From: Pseudomonas songnenensis
Lineage (GTDB): Bacteria; Pseudomonadota; Gammaproteobacteria; Pseudomonadales; Pseudomonadaceae
Length of the DNA: 64,000 bases
Direction of reading: 5' to 3'
Assembly (NCBI RefSeq): GCF_003696315.1
Contig: NZ_RFFN01000009.1
Span: forward strand, 1 to 64,000
The notes beneath the pieces were generated by a model. The model made no database searches and had not been told where the DNA came from. It saw only the letters and a program-made list of their open reading frames with translations. A program made the position numbers and the translations under genes. This document shows positions 56,145-64,000 of the stretch, in pieces; position 1 is the first letter of the stretch, and every line of letters starts with the position of its first letter.

Positions 56145-57617
56145 ATGGCCCGTTTCCCACGGCAGCAACTCTATATCCATGGCGGCTACGTCGACGCCAG
56201 CAGCAACCAGACCTTCCAGAGCATCAACCCGGCCAACGGCGAAGTCCTGGCCGAAGTGGCGGAGGCCGGTGCGGCCGATCTGGAGCGCGCGGTCGAAAGC
56301 GCCGAGCAGGGCCAGCGCATCTGGGCGGCGCTGACCGGTATCGAGCGGGCGCGCATCATGCGTCGCGCGGTCGATCTGCTGCGTGAGCGCAACGACGAGC
56401 TGGCGCTGCTGGAAACCCTGGATACCGGCAAGCCGCTGAGCGAAACCCGCAGCGTCGACATCGTCACCGGTGCCGACGTGCTGGAGTACTACGCGGGCCT
56501 CGCCCCGGCCATCGAGGGTGAGCAGATTCCGCTGCGCGACAGCAGCTTCGTCTATACCCGGCGCGAACCGCTGGGCGTGGTCGCCGGTATCGGGGCCTGG
56601 AACTATCCCATCCAGATCGCCCTGTGGAAGGCGGCTCCGGCGCTGGCTGCCGGCAATGCGATGATCTTCAAACCCAGCGAAGTCACCTCGCTGAGCGCGC
56701 TGAAGCTGGCGGAAATCTTCAGCGAAGCTGGGCTGCCCGATGGCGTGTTCAACGTGCTGACCGGCAGTGGTGCCGGTGTCGGATCGCTGATCACCGAGCA
56801 CCCGCGCATCGCCAAAGTGTCGTTCACCGGCGGCGTGGCCACCGGCAAGAAGGTCATGGCCAGTGCGGCGGCGTCGTCGCTGAAGGACGTGACCATGGAA
56901 CTGGGCGGCAAGTCGCCGCTGATCGTCTGCGAGGATGCCGATCTGGATCGCGCAGCCGATATCGCGGTCATGGCCAATTTCTTCAGCTCCGGCCAGGTGT
57001 GCACCAACGGCACCCGGGTGTTCGTGCCGGCCGGTCTGAAAGCGGCATTCGAGGCCAAGCTGCTGGAGCGCGTGCAGCGCATTCGCCTGGGCGATCCGCA
57101 GCAGGAGGCGACCAACTTCGGTCCGCTGGTCAGCTTCGCGCACATGAACAGGGTGCTCGACTACATCGCCCAGGGCAAGGCCGCCGGCGCGCGCATTCTG
57201 TGTGGCGGAGAGCGGGTGACCGAGGGCGAATACGCCAGGGGCGCCTTCGTCGCGCCGACCATCTTCAGCGACTGCAGCGACGAGATGAGCATCGTGCGCG
57301 AAGAGATCTTCGGCCCGGTGCTGAGCCTGCTCGAATACCAGGACGAGGACGAAGTCATCCGCCGCGCCAACGACACCGAGTACGGCCTGGCCGCCGGCGT
57401 CGTCACCACCGATCTGGCGCGGGCGCACCGCATCATCCATCGCCTCGAGGCCGGCATCTGCTGGATCAATACCTGGGGCGAATCGCCGGCGCAGATGCCG
57501 GTCGGTGGCTACAAGCAGTCCGGCATCGGCCGCGAAAACGGCATCGCCTCGCTGGCGCACTACACGCGGGTCAAATCGGTACAGGTGGAGCTGGGCGAGT
57601 TCGCCTCGGTGTTCTGA
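56145..57617 (+). CDS. betB: Betaine aldehyde dehydrogenase
   Basis: 490-residue aldehyde dehydrogenase that oxidises betaine aldehyde to glycine betaine with NAD(P). Seen: [30 protein letters not shown] (cofactor region, key residues), ELGGKSP with catalytic Glu, and nucleophile Cys286 in [11 protein letters not shown]. Close to the well-studied P. aeruginosa enzyme. Starts 62 bases after the betT-betB hairpin; betA follows after 14 bases. Confidence 0.95.
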   Translation: MARFPRQQLYIHGGYVDASSNQTFQSINPANGEVLAEVAEAGAADLERAVESAEQGQRIWAALTGIERARIMRRAVDLLRERNDELALLETLDTGKPLSETRSVDIVTGADVLEYYAGLAPAIEGEQIPLRDSSFVYTRREPLGVVAGIGAWNYPIQIALWKAAPALAAGNAMIFKPSEVTSLSALKLAEIFSEAGLPDGVFNVLTGSGAGVGSLITEHPRIAKVSFTGGVATGKKVMASAAASSLKDVTMELGGKSPLIVCEDADLDRAADIAVMANFFSSGQVCTNGTRVFVPAGLKAAFEAKLLERVQRIRLGDPQQEATNFGPLVSFAHMNRVLDYIAQGKAAGARILCGGERVTEGEYARGAFVAPTIFSDCSDEMSIVREEIFGPVLSLLEYQDEDEVIRRANDTEYGLAAGVVTTDLARAHRIIHRLEAGICWINTWGESPAQMPVGGYKQSGIGRENGIASLAHYTRVKSVQVELGEFASVF

Positions 57618-57631
57618 GGGAGGTTTGAACC

Positions 57632-59305
57632 ATGGAATATGACTACATCATCATCGGCGCCGGCTCGGCGGGTAACGTGCTGGCCGCGCGCCTGACCGAG
57701 GACGCCGACGTCAGCGTGCTGCTGCTGGAAGCCGGCGGCCCGGACTATCGGCTGGATTTTCGCACCCAGATGCCCGCCGCGCTGGCGTATCCGCTGCAGG
57801 GCACGCGCTACAACTGGGCATACCAGACCGACCCCGAGCCGCACATGAACAACCGCCGCATGGACTGCGGTCGCGGCAAGGGCCTGGGTGGTTCCTCGCT
57901 GATCAACGGCATGTGCTACATCCGCGGCAACGCCCTGGACTACGACAACTGGGCCAAGGCACCGGGGCTGGAGGACTGGACCTACCTCGACTGCCTGCCG
58001 TATTTCCGCAAGGCCGAGTCGCGCGACATCGGCCCCAACGACTACCACGGCGGCGACGGCCCGGTCAGCGTGACTACACCGAAGGCCGACAACAACGAGC
58101 TGTTCCACGCCATGGTCGAAGCGGGCGTGCAGGCGGGCTTCCCGCGTACCGATGACCTCAACGGCTACCAGCAGGAAGGCTTCGGCCCGATGGATCGCAC
58201 CGTGACGCCCCAGGGCCGGCGCGCCAGCACGGCGCGAGGCTATCTGGACCAGGCCAAGGAGCGGCCGAACCTGACCATCCACACCCATGCCGTCACCGAC
58301 CGCGTGCTGTTCGAGGGCAAGCGTGCCGTCGGCGTTCGTTATCTGCGCGGCCGCGAGCAGCCCCACGTTGCGCGCGCGCGCCGCGAAGTGCTGCTGTGCG
58401 GCGGCGCCATCTCCTCGCCGCAGATCCTGCAGCGCTCGGGGGTCGGCCCTGGTGCGTTGCTGAAGAAGCTCGGCGTCACGCTGGTGCAGGAGCTGCCCGG
58501 CGTAGGCCAGAACCTGCAGGACCACCTGGAGATGTACCTGCAGTTCGAGTGCCTGAAGCCGGTGTCGTTGTACCCGGCGCTCAAGTGGTGGAACCAGCCG
58601 GCCATCGGCGCCGAATGGTTGTTCCTCGGCAGCGGCATCGGTGCCAGCAACCAGTTCGAGGCTGGTGGCTTCATCCGCAGCAGCGACGAGTTCGAATGGC
58701 CGAACATCCAGTTCCACTTCCTGCCGGTGGCGGTCAGCTACAACGGCAGCAACGCCCATGACGGCCACAGCTTCCAGGCCCACGTCGGCTCGATGCGTTC
58801 ACCCAGTCGCGGCCGCATCGAGATTCGCTCCACCGATCCACGGGTCGACCCCAGCATCCTGTTCAACTACATGGCGCATGAGCAGGACTGGCGCGAGTTT
58901 CGCGATGCCATCCGCATCACCCGCGAGATCATCGCGCAGCCCGCGCTCGATCCCTACCGTGGTCGTGAGCTGAATCCGGGCGTGGAAGCGCAGAGCGATG
59001 CCGAGCTGGACGCCTTCGTCCGCGAGCACGCGGAGACGGCCTATCACCCGTCCTGCTCGTGCAGGATGGGCACCGACGACATGGCCGTGGTCGACGGGCA
59101 GGGCCGCGTGCATGGGATGGACGGGTTGCGCGTGGTGGATGCTTCGATCATGCCGCAGATCATCACTGGCAACCTCAACGCCACCACCATCATGCTGGCT
59201 GAGAAGATCGCCGACCGGATTCGCGGTCGCGAGCCGTTGCCGCGCAGCACAGCGAGCTACTACGTCGCCAACGGCGCACCCGTGCGGCAACCGCCGCAGC
59301 GTTGA
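57632..59305 (+). CDS. betA: Choline dehydrogenase
   Basis: 557-residue GMC flavoprotein oxidising choline to betaine aldehyde, membrane-associated in Pseudomonas. FAD-binding [15 protein letters not shown] at about 7-20, GMC signature 1 [15 protein letters not shown] near residue 80, signature 2 [16 protein letters not shown], and active-site His in [13 protein letters not shown] 57632 has GGGAGG upstream. Last gene of the betTBA group; a strong bidirectional terminator follows. Confidence 0.96.
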   Translation: MEYDYIIIGAGSAGNVLAARLTEDADVSVLLLEAGGPDYRLDFRTQMPAALAYPLQGTRYNWAYQTDPEPHMNNRRMDCGRGKGLGGSSLINGMCYIRGNALDYDNWAKAPGLEDWTYLDCLPYFRKAESRDIGPNDYHGGDGPVSVTTPKADNNELFHAMVEAGVQAGFPRTDDLNGYQQEGFGPMDRTVTPQGRRASTARGYLDQAKERPNLTIHTHAVTDRVLFEGKRAVGVRYLRGREQPHVARARREVLLCGGAISSPQILQRSGVGPGALLKKLGVTLVQELPGVGQNLQDHLEMYLQFECLKPVSLYPALKWWNQPAIGAEWLFLGSGIGASNQFEAGGFIRSSDEFEWPNIQFHFLPVAVSYNGSNAHDGHSFQAHVGSMRSPSRGRIEIRSTDPRVDPSILFNYMAHEQDWREFRDAIRITREIIAQPALDPYRGRELNPGVEAQSDAELDAFVREHAETAYHPSCSCRMGTDDMAVVDGQGRVHGMDGLRVVDASIMPQIITGNLNATTIMLAEKIADRIRGREPLPRSTASYYVANGAPVRQPPQR

Positions 59306-59322
59306 CGGACCTGCAGTCCGAT

Positions 59323-59341
59323 GGTGGAGAAGGCTTCGCCG
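59323..59341. repeat. Decayed half-REP after betA
   Basis: GGTGGAGAAGGCTTCGCCG resembles the right-hand REP unit at 18080-18096 with one change over the TGGAxAAGGCTTCGCCG core. The pairing arm and CCCTACG end are missing. Confidence 0.45.
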
Positions 59342-59361
59342 AGGACTGGTTGCACAGAAAT

Positions 59362-59391
59362 GAAAACGCCCCGCTGGTGCGGGGCGTTTTC
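59362..59391. terminator. Bidirectional terminator between betA and rimO
   Basis: GAAAACGCCCCGC (59362-59374), loop TGGT, GCGGGGCGTTTTC (59379-59391). The A/T ends serve both strands, for betA (+) and rimO (-). Confidence 0.92.
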
Positions 59392-59406
59392 GTGTGGCGG
59401 AGCAGC

Positions 59407-60729
59407 TCAGATCACTTCGGCCCAGAGGTCGTACTCGTCGGCGTTGGTGACGCGTACGCGGACCTTGTCGCCCGGCTGCAGCGGTTGTTCGCTGTCGATG
59501 TAGACCATGCCGTCGATCTCCGGGGCGTCGGCCCAGGAGCGGCCGATGGCGCCGTCCTCGTCCACTTCATCGATCAGCACGTCCAGTTCCTTGCCGACCT
59601 TAAGCTGCAGGCGCGCGGCGCTGATGGCCTGCTGATGCGCCATGAAGCGGTCCCAGCGATCCTGCTTGATCTCGTCCGGTACCGGCTCCAGGCCCATGAC
59701 CTCGGCCGGCGCGCCGTCGACCGGCGAATACTGGAAGCAGCCGACGCGGTCGAGCTGGGCTTCGGTCAGCCAGTCCAGCAGGTACTGGAAGTCTTCCTCG
59801 GTTTCGCCGGGGAAGCCGACGATGAAGGTCGAGCGGATGGTCAGCTCGGGGCAGATCTCGCGCCATTTCTTGATGCGCGCCAGAGTCTTGTCCTCGAAGG
59901 CCGGGCGCTTCATCGCCTTGAGCACCTTCGGGCTGGCGTGCTGGAAGGGGATGTCCAGGTACGGCAGGATCTTGCCGGCGGCCATCAGCGGGATCACGTC
60001 GTCGACGTTGGGGTAGGGGTAGACGTAGTGCAGGCGCACCCAGACGCCCATCTTGCCCAGCTCCTCGCACAGCTCGAGCATGCGCGTCTTGACCGGCTGG
60101 CCGTTCCAGAAGTCCAGCTTGTACTTGAGGTCGACGCCATAGGCGCTGGTGTCCTGGCTGATCACCAGGACTTCCTTCACGCCGGCCTTGACCAGGCGCT
60201 CGGCTTCGCTGAGCACATCGCCCACCGGGCGGCTGACCAGCTTGCCGCGCATGGACGGGATGATGCAGAAGCTGCAGCTGTGGTTGCAGCCTTCGGAAAT
60301 CTTCAAATAGGCGTAGTGGCGCGGGGTGAGCTTGATGCCCTGTGGCGGCACCAGGTCGACGAAGGGGTCGTGCTCAATGTTTGGCGGCACCACTTCATGT
60401 ACCGCATTGACCACCTGCTCGTACTGCTGCGGGCCGGTAACCGCCAGCACGCTTGGGTGCACGCCGCGGATGTTGTTCTCGTCCACGCCCATGCAGCCGG
60501 TGACGATCACCTTGCCGTTCTCGGCGATCGCCTCGCCGATGGCATCCAGCGATTCCGCCTTGGCGCTGTCGATGAAACCGCAGGTATTGACCACCACCAC
60601 ATCGGCATCCTCATAGGACGGCACGATCTGGTAGCCCTCCATGCGCAGCTGAGTGAGGATGCGTTCAGAGTCGACCGTTGCTTTGGGGCAACCCAAGCTC
60701 ACGAACCCGACTGTTGGCGTTTTGCTCAT
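59407..60729 (-). CDS. rimO: Ribosomal protein uS12 methylthiotransferase RimO
   Basis: 440-residue radical SAM enzyme adding a methylthio group to Asp88 of S12. N-terminal UPF0004 domain with cluster cysteines ([29 protein letters not shown]), radical SAM motif CNHSCSFC, and C-terminal TRAM domain ([21 protein letters not shown]...). ATG 60729 gives [16 protein letters not shown], the family N-terminus; the frame is open 20 residues further. 159 bases from the upstream AraC gene. Confidence 0.96.
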   Translation of the reverse strand: MSKTPTVGFVSLGCPKATVDSERILTQLRMEGYQIVPSYEDADVVVVNTCGFIDSAKAESLDAIGEAIAENGKVIVTGCMGVDENNIRGVHPSVLAVTGPQQYEQVVNAVHEVVPPNIEHDPFVDLVPPQGIKLTPRHYAYLKISEGCNHSCSFCIIPSMRGKLVSRPVGDVLSEAERLVKAGVKEVLVISQDTSAYGVDLKYKLDFWNGQPVKTRMLELCEELGKMGVWVRLHYVYPYPNVDDVIPLMAAGKILPYLDIPFQHASPKVLKAMKRPAFEDKTLARIKKWREICPELTIRSTFIVGFPGETEEDFQYLLDWLTEAQLDRVGCFQYSPVDGAPAEVMGLEPVPDEIKQDRWDRFMAHQQAISAARLQLKVGKELDVLIDEVDEDGAIGRSWADAPEIDGMVYIDSEQPLQPGDKVRVRVTNADEYDLWAEVI

Positions 60730-60888
60730 CGACTTTGAACCTCGAAAACCGCGCATGAAAAAGGCGCGCGAGTATACAGAGCTGAGCATTTTTTAGCCAG
60801 TCCAGAAGCGGCGCACGCGGCTCGATATGCAGCACGCCCTGACGTGGCATGGCGCGACCGCTTCCAGCGGCAGGGGCGTCGCTGCGGG

Positions 60889-61761
60889 TCAGGCTCCGAT
60901 GTCGTATTCGATATCGACGAGCGGTTGGAAAGACTCGGTGAGATCGCTCACGCCGGTCGCGCCAGTCCGGCGATTGCGGTATTCGCTTGGCGTGCAACCG
61001 GCGAACTGCTTGAACGCCCGGGCAAAGTAGGACGGGTCGCGAAAACCCGCCTCGTAGCCGATGGTGGTGATGGGCATCTGGCTATTGTCGAGACGGTCCT
61101 TGGCGAACTCCATGCGCTTGGCAAGTATGTGCTCCACGTAGCAGACCCCGTACACATCCTTGAACAGCCGGCTGAAGCGCGACGGTGTCATGCCGCAGAG
61201 CTGCGCCAGCTCCTTCTGGTCGATGTTCTCGCGAAAATGCAAGTCGATGTGCTGCAGCGCGCGCGCCAGCGATTGATGCTTGCGATGGTCCGCGGTCAGC
61301 CTGACGCAGGCAGGCAACTCCGGGAATACCTCGCTCATGGGCTGCCGCGGGCCGCTCGCGCCGATGCGCCGCAACGCATGCAGTTCGAGCAACGCCCTTC
61401 GATAGCGCGCCATTTCTGCCGGCGAAATGGGCAGCGTGATGTATTCCCATACCCGCGAGCGCATCGCCCATACGGCGAGTTCCTCGGTGTGCTGTACGGT
61501 GAACATGGTGATCGGAAGGGATGGCACGGAGCGCTTGAGTTGCTGCAACTGGCTCAGCCCGAGCGCGTCGGGTCGATCAAAATGCATGCAGATCATGTCT
61601 GCCTGACGCAGATGCCGGCCCGAATCTGCGACGAGGGAGTCCGGTGCGATCAGCCGACAATCGCAAAAGTCACTGAACTGAGCCATGAGCGCTCGGGTGG
61701 AGCGCTCGCAGGTCATGTCGAGCCAGAGGAGGCTGGGGCCTGTCGCGGAGTTAGACATCAT
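60889..61761 (-). CDS. AraC-family regulator with degenerate receiver domain
   Basis: 290 residues. C-terminal double helix-turn-helix of AraC type (ALQHIDLHFRENIDQKELAQLCGMTPSRFSRLFK; then ITTIGYEAGFRDPSYFARAFKQFAGCTPSEYR). Residues 1-125 have the length and strand pattern of a response-regulator receiver (WLDMT acidic pocket, MHFDRPD as phospho-site position, FTVQHTEE, YITLPIS). The invariant Lys before Pro is Leu, so phosphorylation signalling is doubtful. It is divergent from the flp pilin gene and may control the Tad/Flp locus; that is an inference from position. Confidence 0.85.
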   Translation of the reverse strand: MMSNSATGPSLLWLDMTCERSTRALMAQFSDFCDCRLIAPDSLVADSGRHLRQADMICMHFDRPDALGLSQLQQLKRSVPSLPITMFTVQHTEELAVWAMRSRVWEYITLPISPAEMARYRRALLELHALRRIGASGPRQPMSEVFPELPACVRLTADHRKHQSLARALQHIDLHFRENIDQKELAQLCGMTPSRFSRLFKDVYGVCYVEHILAKRMEFAKDRLDNSQMPITTIGYEAGFRDPSYFARAFKQFAGCTPSEYRNRRTGATGVSDLTESFQPLVDIEYDIGA

Positions 61762-62109
61762 TACTAGCTCTGCCGATTGTTATTGTGCGCCTCAAACAGT
61801 ATTGGCAATAAGCCATTATTGCTAAGAACCAATTCTGCTAACTACGTCACATTTTGTTGCGGATAAGTTATGTGCCAACGTGGCCTCCGCATGAGCTGAA
61901 TGGGAGGCCTCTGAGCGCTTCCCATCGGTGCGGCGCCGTGTCGCATCCCTTCTTCATATGGCTATGCATGTACAGGCACAACGCCAGTAAAAAAATCCTA
62001 GCGAACCGCAAAGGACTCCTAACTGCCGCCCCCGCTTCCCGCCTAGGGTGAAACCAGAGCAGGGATTAATCCTGCCGGCTCCGGGTAATCACATCGAGAG
62101 GTGAGCGAG
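61762..62109. other. Regulatory region between the AraC gene and flp
   Basis: No gene. The part next to the AraC gene is AT-rich. Inverted repeats: GCAATAA (61805-61811) / TTATTGC (61816-61822) with a 4-base loop, and GCAGG (62059-62063) / CCTGC (62071-62075). Either could be an operator; the first lies about 45 bases from the regulator start. Confidence 0.5.
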
Positions 62110-62301
62110 ATGAAACTTCAGTCGATCAAAAGCGCGGTGGTGAGGTTCGCGAAGGATGAGGAAGGCTTGACGATCGTTGAGTACGCAATTGCCGGCGGAC
62201 TAATCACCGCACTTGTCGTTGGCATATTCCGGGCCTTAGGGACCGAAATCCAAACCAAAATGCAGGAACTGTGCACTGCCGTGAAAGGTTCTGCCTGCTA
62301 A
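62110..62301 (+). CDS. flp: Flp-family type IVb pilin
   Basis: 63-residue prepilin. A 19-residue leader ends in EEG; cleavage before LTIVEYA, with Glu at position +5 and the hydrophobic stem IAGGLITALVVGIFRALG, is the Flp pattern. C-terminal Cys pair (ELCTAVKGSAC) could form a disulfide. ATG 62110 follows GAGAGGTGA; a GTG nine bases earlier is less likely. First gene of a Tad locus. Confidence 0.93.
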   Translation: MKLQSIKSAVVRFAKDEEGLTIVEYAIAGGLITALVVGIFRALGTEIQTKMQELCTAVKGSAC

Positions 62302-62330
62302 GACAGAGCTGCAGACTAGGGATCAAGGCC

Positions 62331-62849
62331 GTGGTAACAGACCGAGTGCCGTCGCTGTTTGTACTGATAAGCCTGTTGGTTATCGCCGTGGTAATCGATC
62401 TTCGTTCCAACCGCGTGCCCAATCTGCTGGTTCTCGTTGGGCTCGCGCTTGGTTTAACGAGTCAGTTGTTCTTTAACGGCTGGGTTGGATTAGGACACGG
62501 ATTGCTCGGATCGTTGATCGGTTTTTCCATCTTCTTATTGATGTATGCGGTAGGTGGGATGGCCGCTGGCGATGTGAAGTTGATGGCGATGGTGGGTGTT
62601 TTCCTAACGCCTTCCCAGGCGTTAGGAGCAACCGCTGCCAGTTTGCTCGCAGGTTCGCTGTGCGGATTGGTTCTGGTGTGTTGGCATGGCGAGTTGTGGC
62701 TGACCCTGAAGCGCTACTTTTTGATGTTTGTCGCCAACAGTTATCTCGCTCCAGAGCAGGGAGAAGTTGCCGGTAAGCGCTTTCCCTACGCCATTGCCAT
62801 TCTGCTCGGCACCCTGGGCAGCATGTTGTGGTTCGAAATCGCCCGCTGA
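62331..62849 (+). CDS. cpaA: Prepilin peptidase CpaA/TadV (A24 family)
   Basis: 172 residues, about five membrane helices. Catalytic Asp pair: VIDLRSNRVPN near residue 22 and AAGDVKLMAM near residue 85, the short peptidase without the N-methylase domain. Processes the Flp pilin. The start is uncertain: GTG 62331 gives the usual N-terminus and has AAGG nearby; an open frame reaches back to 62271, overlapping flp. 12 bases before the next gene. Confidence 0.88.
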   Translation: MVTDRVPSLFVLISLLVIAVVIDLRSNRVPNLLVLVGLALGLTSQLFFNGWVGLGHGLLGSLIGFSIFLLMYAVGGMAAGDVKLMAMVGVFLTPSQALGATAASLLAGSLCGLVLVCWHGELWLTLKRYFLMFVANSYLAPEQGEVAGKRFPYAIAILLGTLGSMLWFEIAR

Positions 62850-62861
62850 AGGGGATGTGTC

Positions 62862-64000
62862 ATGCATGTAGTCATCGATCATCCGACCCGGGACCGCGAG
62901 TTCGCAGTGGTCCAGCAGCTTGCGCCACAGCCCCGCAGCATCGCCGATACCGGTCTGGACGAGGCGCTGCTGGGTGATCTCGTCTGCAAGCATCTGCACG
63001 AATCCGGAGTGCTTGATATCGGCCGGCTGGCCGACCGCCTGGCGCTGTCGGGCGCGGTGGTCGATGAGGTGCTGGGCCAGCTGCGCAAGGACGGCAGCGT
63101 CGAGGTGCTCGGGCAGAACGGTGGCAGTAGCGGTTTTCGCTACGGGCTGACCGAGCGTGGCCGCATGGCGGCGCGGGATGCCTTCGCGCGCAGCGGCTAC
63201 CTCGGCGCTGCTCCTGTTCCGGTGAGTCTCTATTGCGCCTTGCTCAAGTTGCAGACCATTCATCACGGACGGGTGACCGAGCGGGCCGTGCGCGCCGCCT
63301 ACAGTGGCGTGGTGCTGGCCGAGGATCTGCTGGAACGGCTTGGCGTGGCGATGAACTCGGGCCGCGCCATGATGATTTACGGACCCTCCGGGACCGGCAA
63401 GACCTACATCAGCAGCCGCCTGATCCGCTTGCTCAACGAGGCGATCTGGGTGCCTCACGCCGTGGTGATCGGCGATGCCGTGCTGCAGATCTACGACCCG
63501 CAGATCCACTGTCGGCTGGAGAGCGAACAACCGGCCAGCCTGCTGCTCGACCAGGGCATCGACCGCCGGCTGCTGTGCTGTTCGCGACCACTGCTGACCA
63601 CTGGCGGCGAGCTGACCATGGATCAGCTCGAAATCCGCCATGACCCCATCAGTCGGCAATACCACGCGCCGCTGCAGCTCAAGGCCAGCAACGGCCTGTT
63701 CATCGTCGATGACCTGGGCCGCCAGCGCATGCCGCCGGCCGAGCTGCTCAACCGCTGGATCGTGCCGATGGAGGAGCGCCGCGACTTCCTCAACCTGGGC
63801 GGCGGGCGCCATTGCGTAGTGCCGTTCGATCTGATTCTGGTGTTCTCGACCAACATCAACCCGCTGGACCTCGCCGACGACGCCTTCCTGCGGCGCATCG
63901 GCTACAAGCTGCCGTTCGGCTACCTCAAGCGCGATCAGTACGAACGCATCTGGCGGCAGGAACTGGACAAGCGCGGCCAGACCTTCGATGCGACGCTGCT
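62862..64000 (+). CDS. AAA ATPase of the Tad/Flp locus (3' end outside window)
   Basis: Reads open from ATG 62862 to the window end, 379 codons so far. Residues 1-105 look like winged-helix repeats (GVLDIGRLADRLALSGAVVDEVLGQLRKDG; YGLTERGR). Then an AAA ATPase core: Walker A GPSGTGKT at about 175, Walker B LFIVDDLGRQ, sensor FSTNINP, and arginine-finger-like FLRRIGYKLPF. The protein type accompanies pseudomonad and betaproteobacterial flp loci, but it is not the TadA/CpaF motor or CpaE. Role unknown; could remodel or regulate pilus assembly. Confidence 0.85.
   Translation, partial: MHVVIDHPTRDREFAVVQQLAPQPRSIADTGLDEALLGDLVCKHLHESGVLDIGRLADRLALSGAVVDEVLGQLRKDGSVEVLGQNGGSSGFRYGLTERGRMAARDAFARSGYLGAAPVPVSLYCALLKLQTIHHGRVTERAVRAAYSGVVLAEDLLERLGVAMNSGRAMMIYGPSGTGKTYISSRLIRLLNEAIWVPHAVVIGDAVLQIYDPQIHCRLESEQPASLLLDQGIDRRLLCCSRPLLTTGGELTMDQLEIRHDPISRQYHAPLQLKASNGLFIVDDLGRQRMPPAELLNRWIVPMEERRDFLNLGGGRHCVVPFDLILVFSTNINPLDLADDAFLRRIGYKLPFGYLKRDQYERIWRQELDKRGQTFDATL

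Overview
The window looks like chromosomal DNA of a high-GC gammaproteobacterium of the family Pseudomonadaceae. The gene content (psrA, lexA-sulA, fadBA, topA, quiP, betTBA, an itaconate locus) and gene order recall Pseudomonas aeruginosa blocks PA0854-PA0860, PA0877-PA0884 and PA3004-PA3014 as I remember them. Short palindromes built on GTAGGGTGGA...TCCACCCTAC sit between genes and suggest the stutzeri group (Stutzerimonas). That genus call is an inference. I see no rRNA, tRNA, CRISPR array or insertion sequence.

Layout. 0.5-13 kb is housekeeping: class II fumarase, a DUF2059 protein, BolA, the tRNA hydroxylase TrhO, a DsbA-like thioredoxin-fold protein overlapping an ABC exporter, a chemoreceptor, a DUF457-type membrane protein, the ribosome-rescue factor ArfB, an MFS transporter and a DUF2254 membrane protein. 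13-21 kb is a complete itaconate catabolic operon (LysR regulator, itaconyl-CoA hydratase, acyl-CoA dehydrogenase, VOC protein, MmgE/PrpD protein, CoA-transferase, citramalyl-CoA lyase) ending in a TRAP periplasmic binding protein but without TRAP membrane subunits. 21-22 kb is an epoxide-hydrolase-like enzyme. About 22.4-24.3 kb is an AT-rich foreign island with a DUF2971 gene broken by two in-frame TGA codons and a small membrane protein. 24.4-29 kb is a second module with the same logic as the itaconate locus: HMG-CoA-lyase-like enzyme, family III CoA-transferase, LysR regulator and a second TRAP binding protein, again without membrane subunits.

29.5-48.9 kb: acetyl-CoA synthetase, a DUF2892 protein, oligopeptidase B, the fatty-acid oxidation complex fadBA, topA, a DMT exporter, the SOS pair lexA-sulA with two LexA operators, psrA with a perfect PsrA operator, an L,D-transpeptidase, nagZ, methylthioinosine phosphorylase, an LEA-type lipoprotein, a His-rich SEC-C mini-protein and a DUF2489 protein. 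49-52.3 kb: quiP-type acyl-homoserine-lactone acylase and trmO. 52.4-59.3 kb: a stand-alone tryptophan synthase beta gene and the choline-to-betaine genes betT-betB-betA without betI. 59.4-64 kb: rimO, an AraC regulator with a degenerate receiver domain, and the start of a Tad/Flp pilus locus (flp pilin, prepilin peptidase, AAA ATPase cut by the window end).

The most interesting stretch is 13-29 kb: two parallel LysR/CoA-transferase/lyase/TRAP-binding-protein modules with paralogous regulators and receptors. They flank an AT-rich insertion, are threaded with REP/REPIN palindromes, and share a candidate operator of form TTC-N9-GAA.
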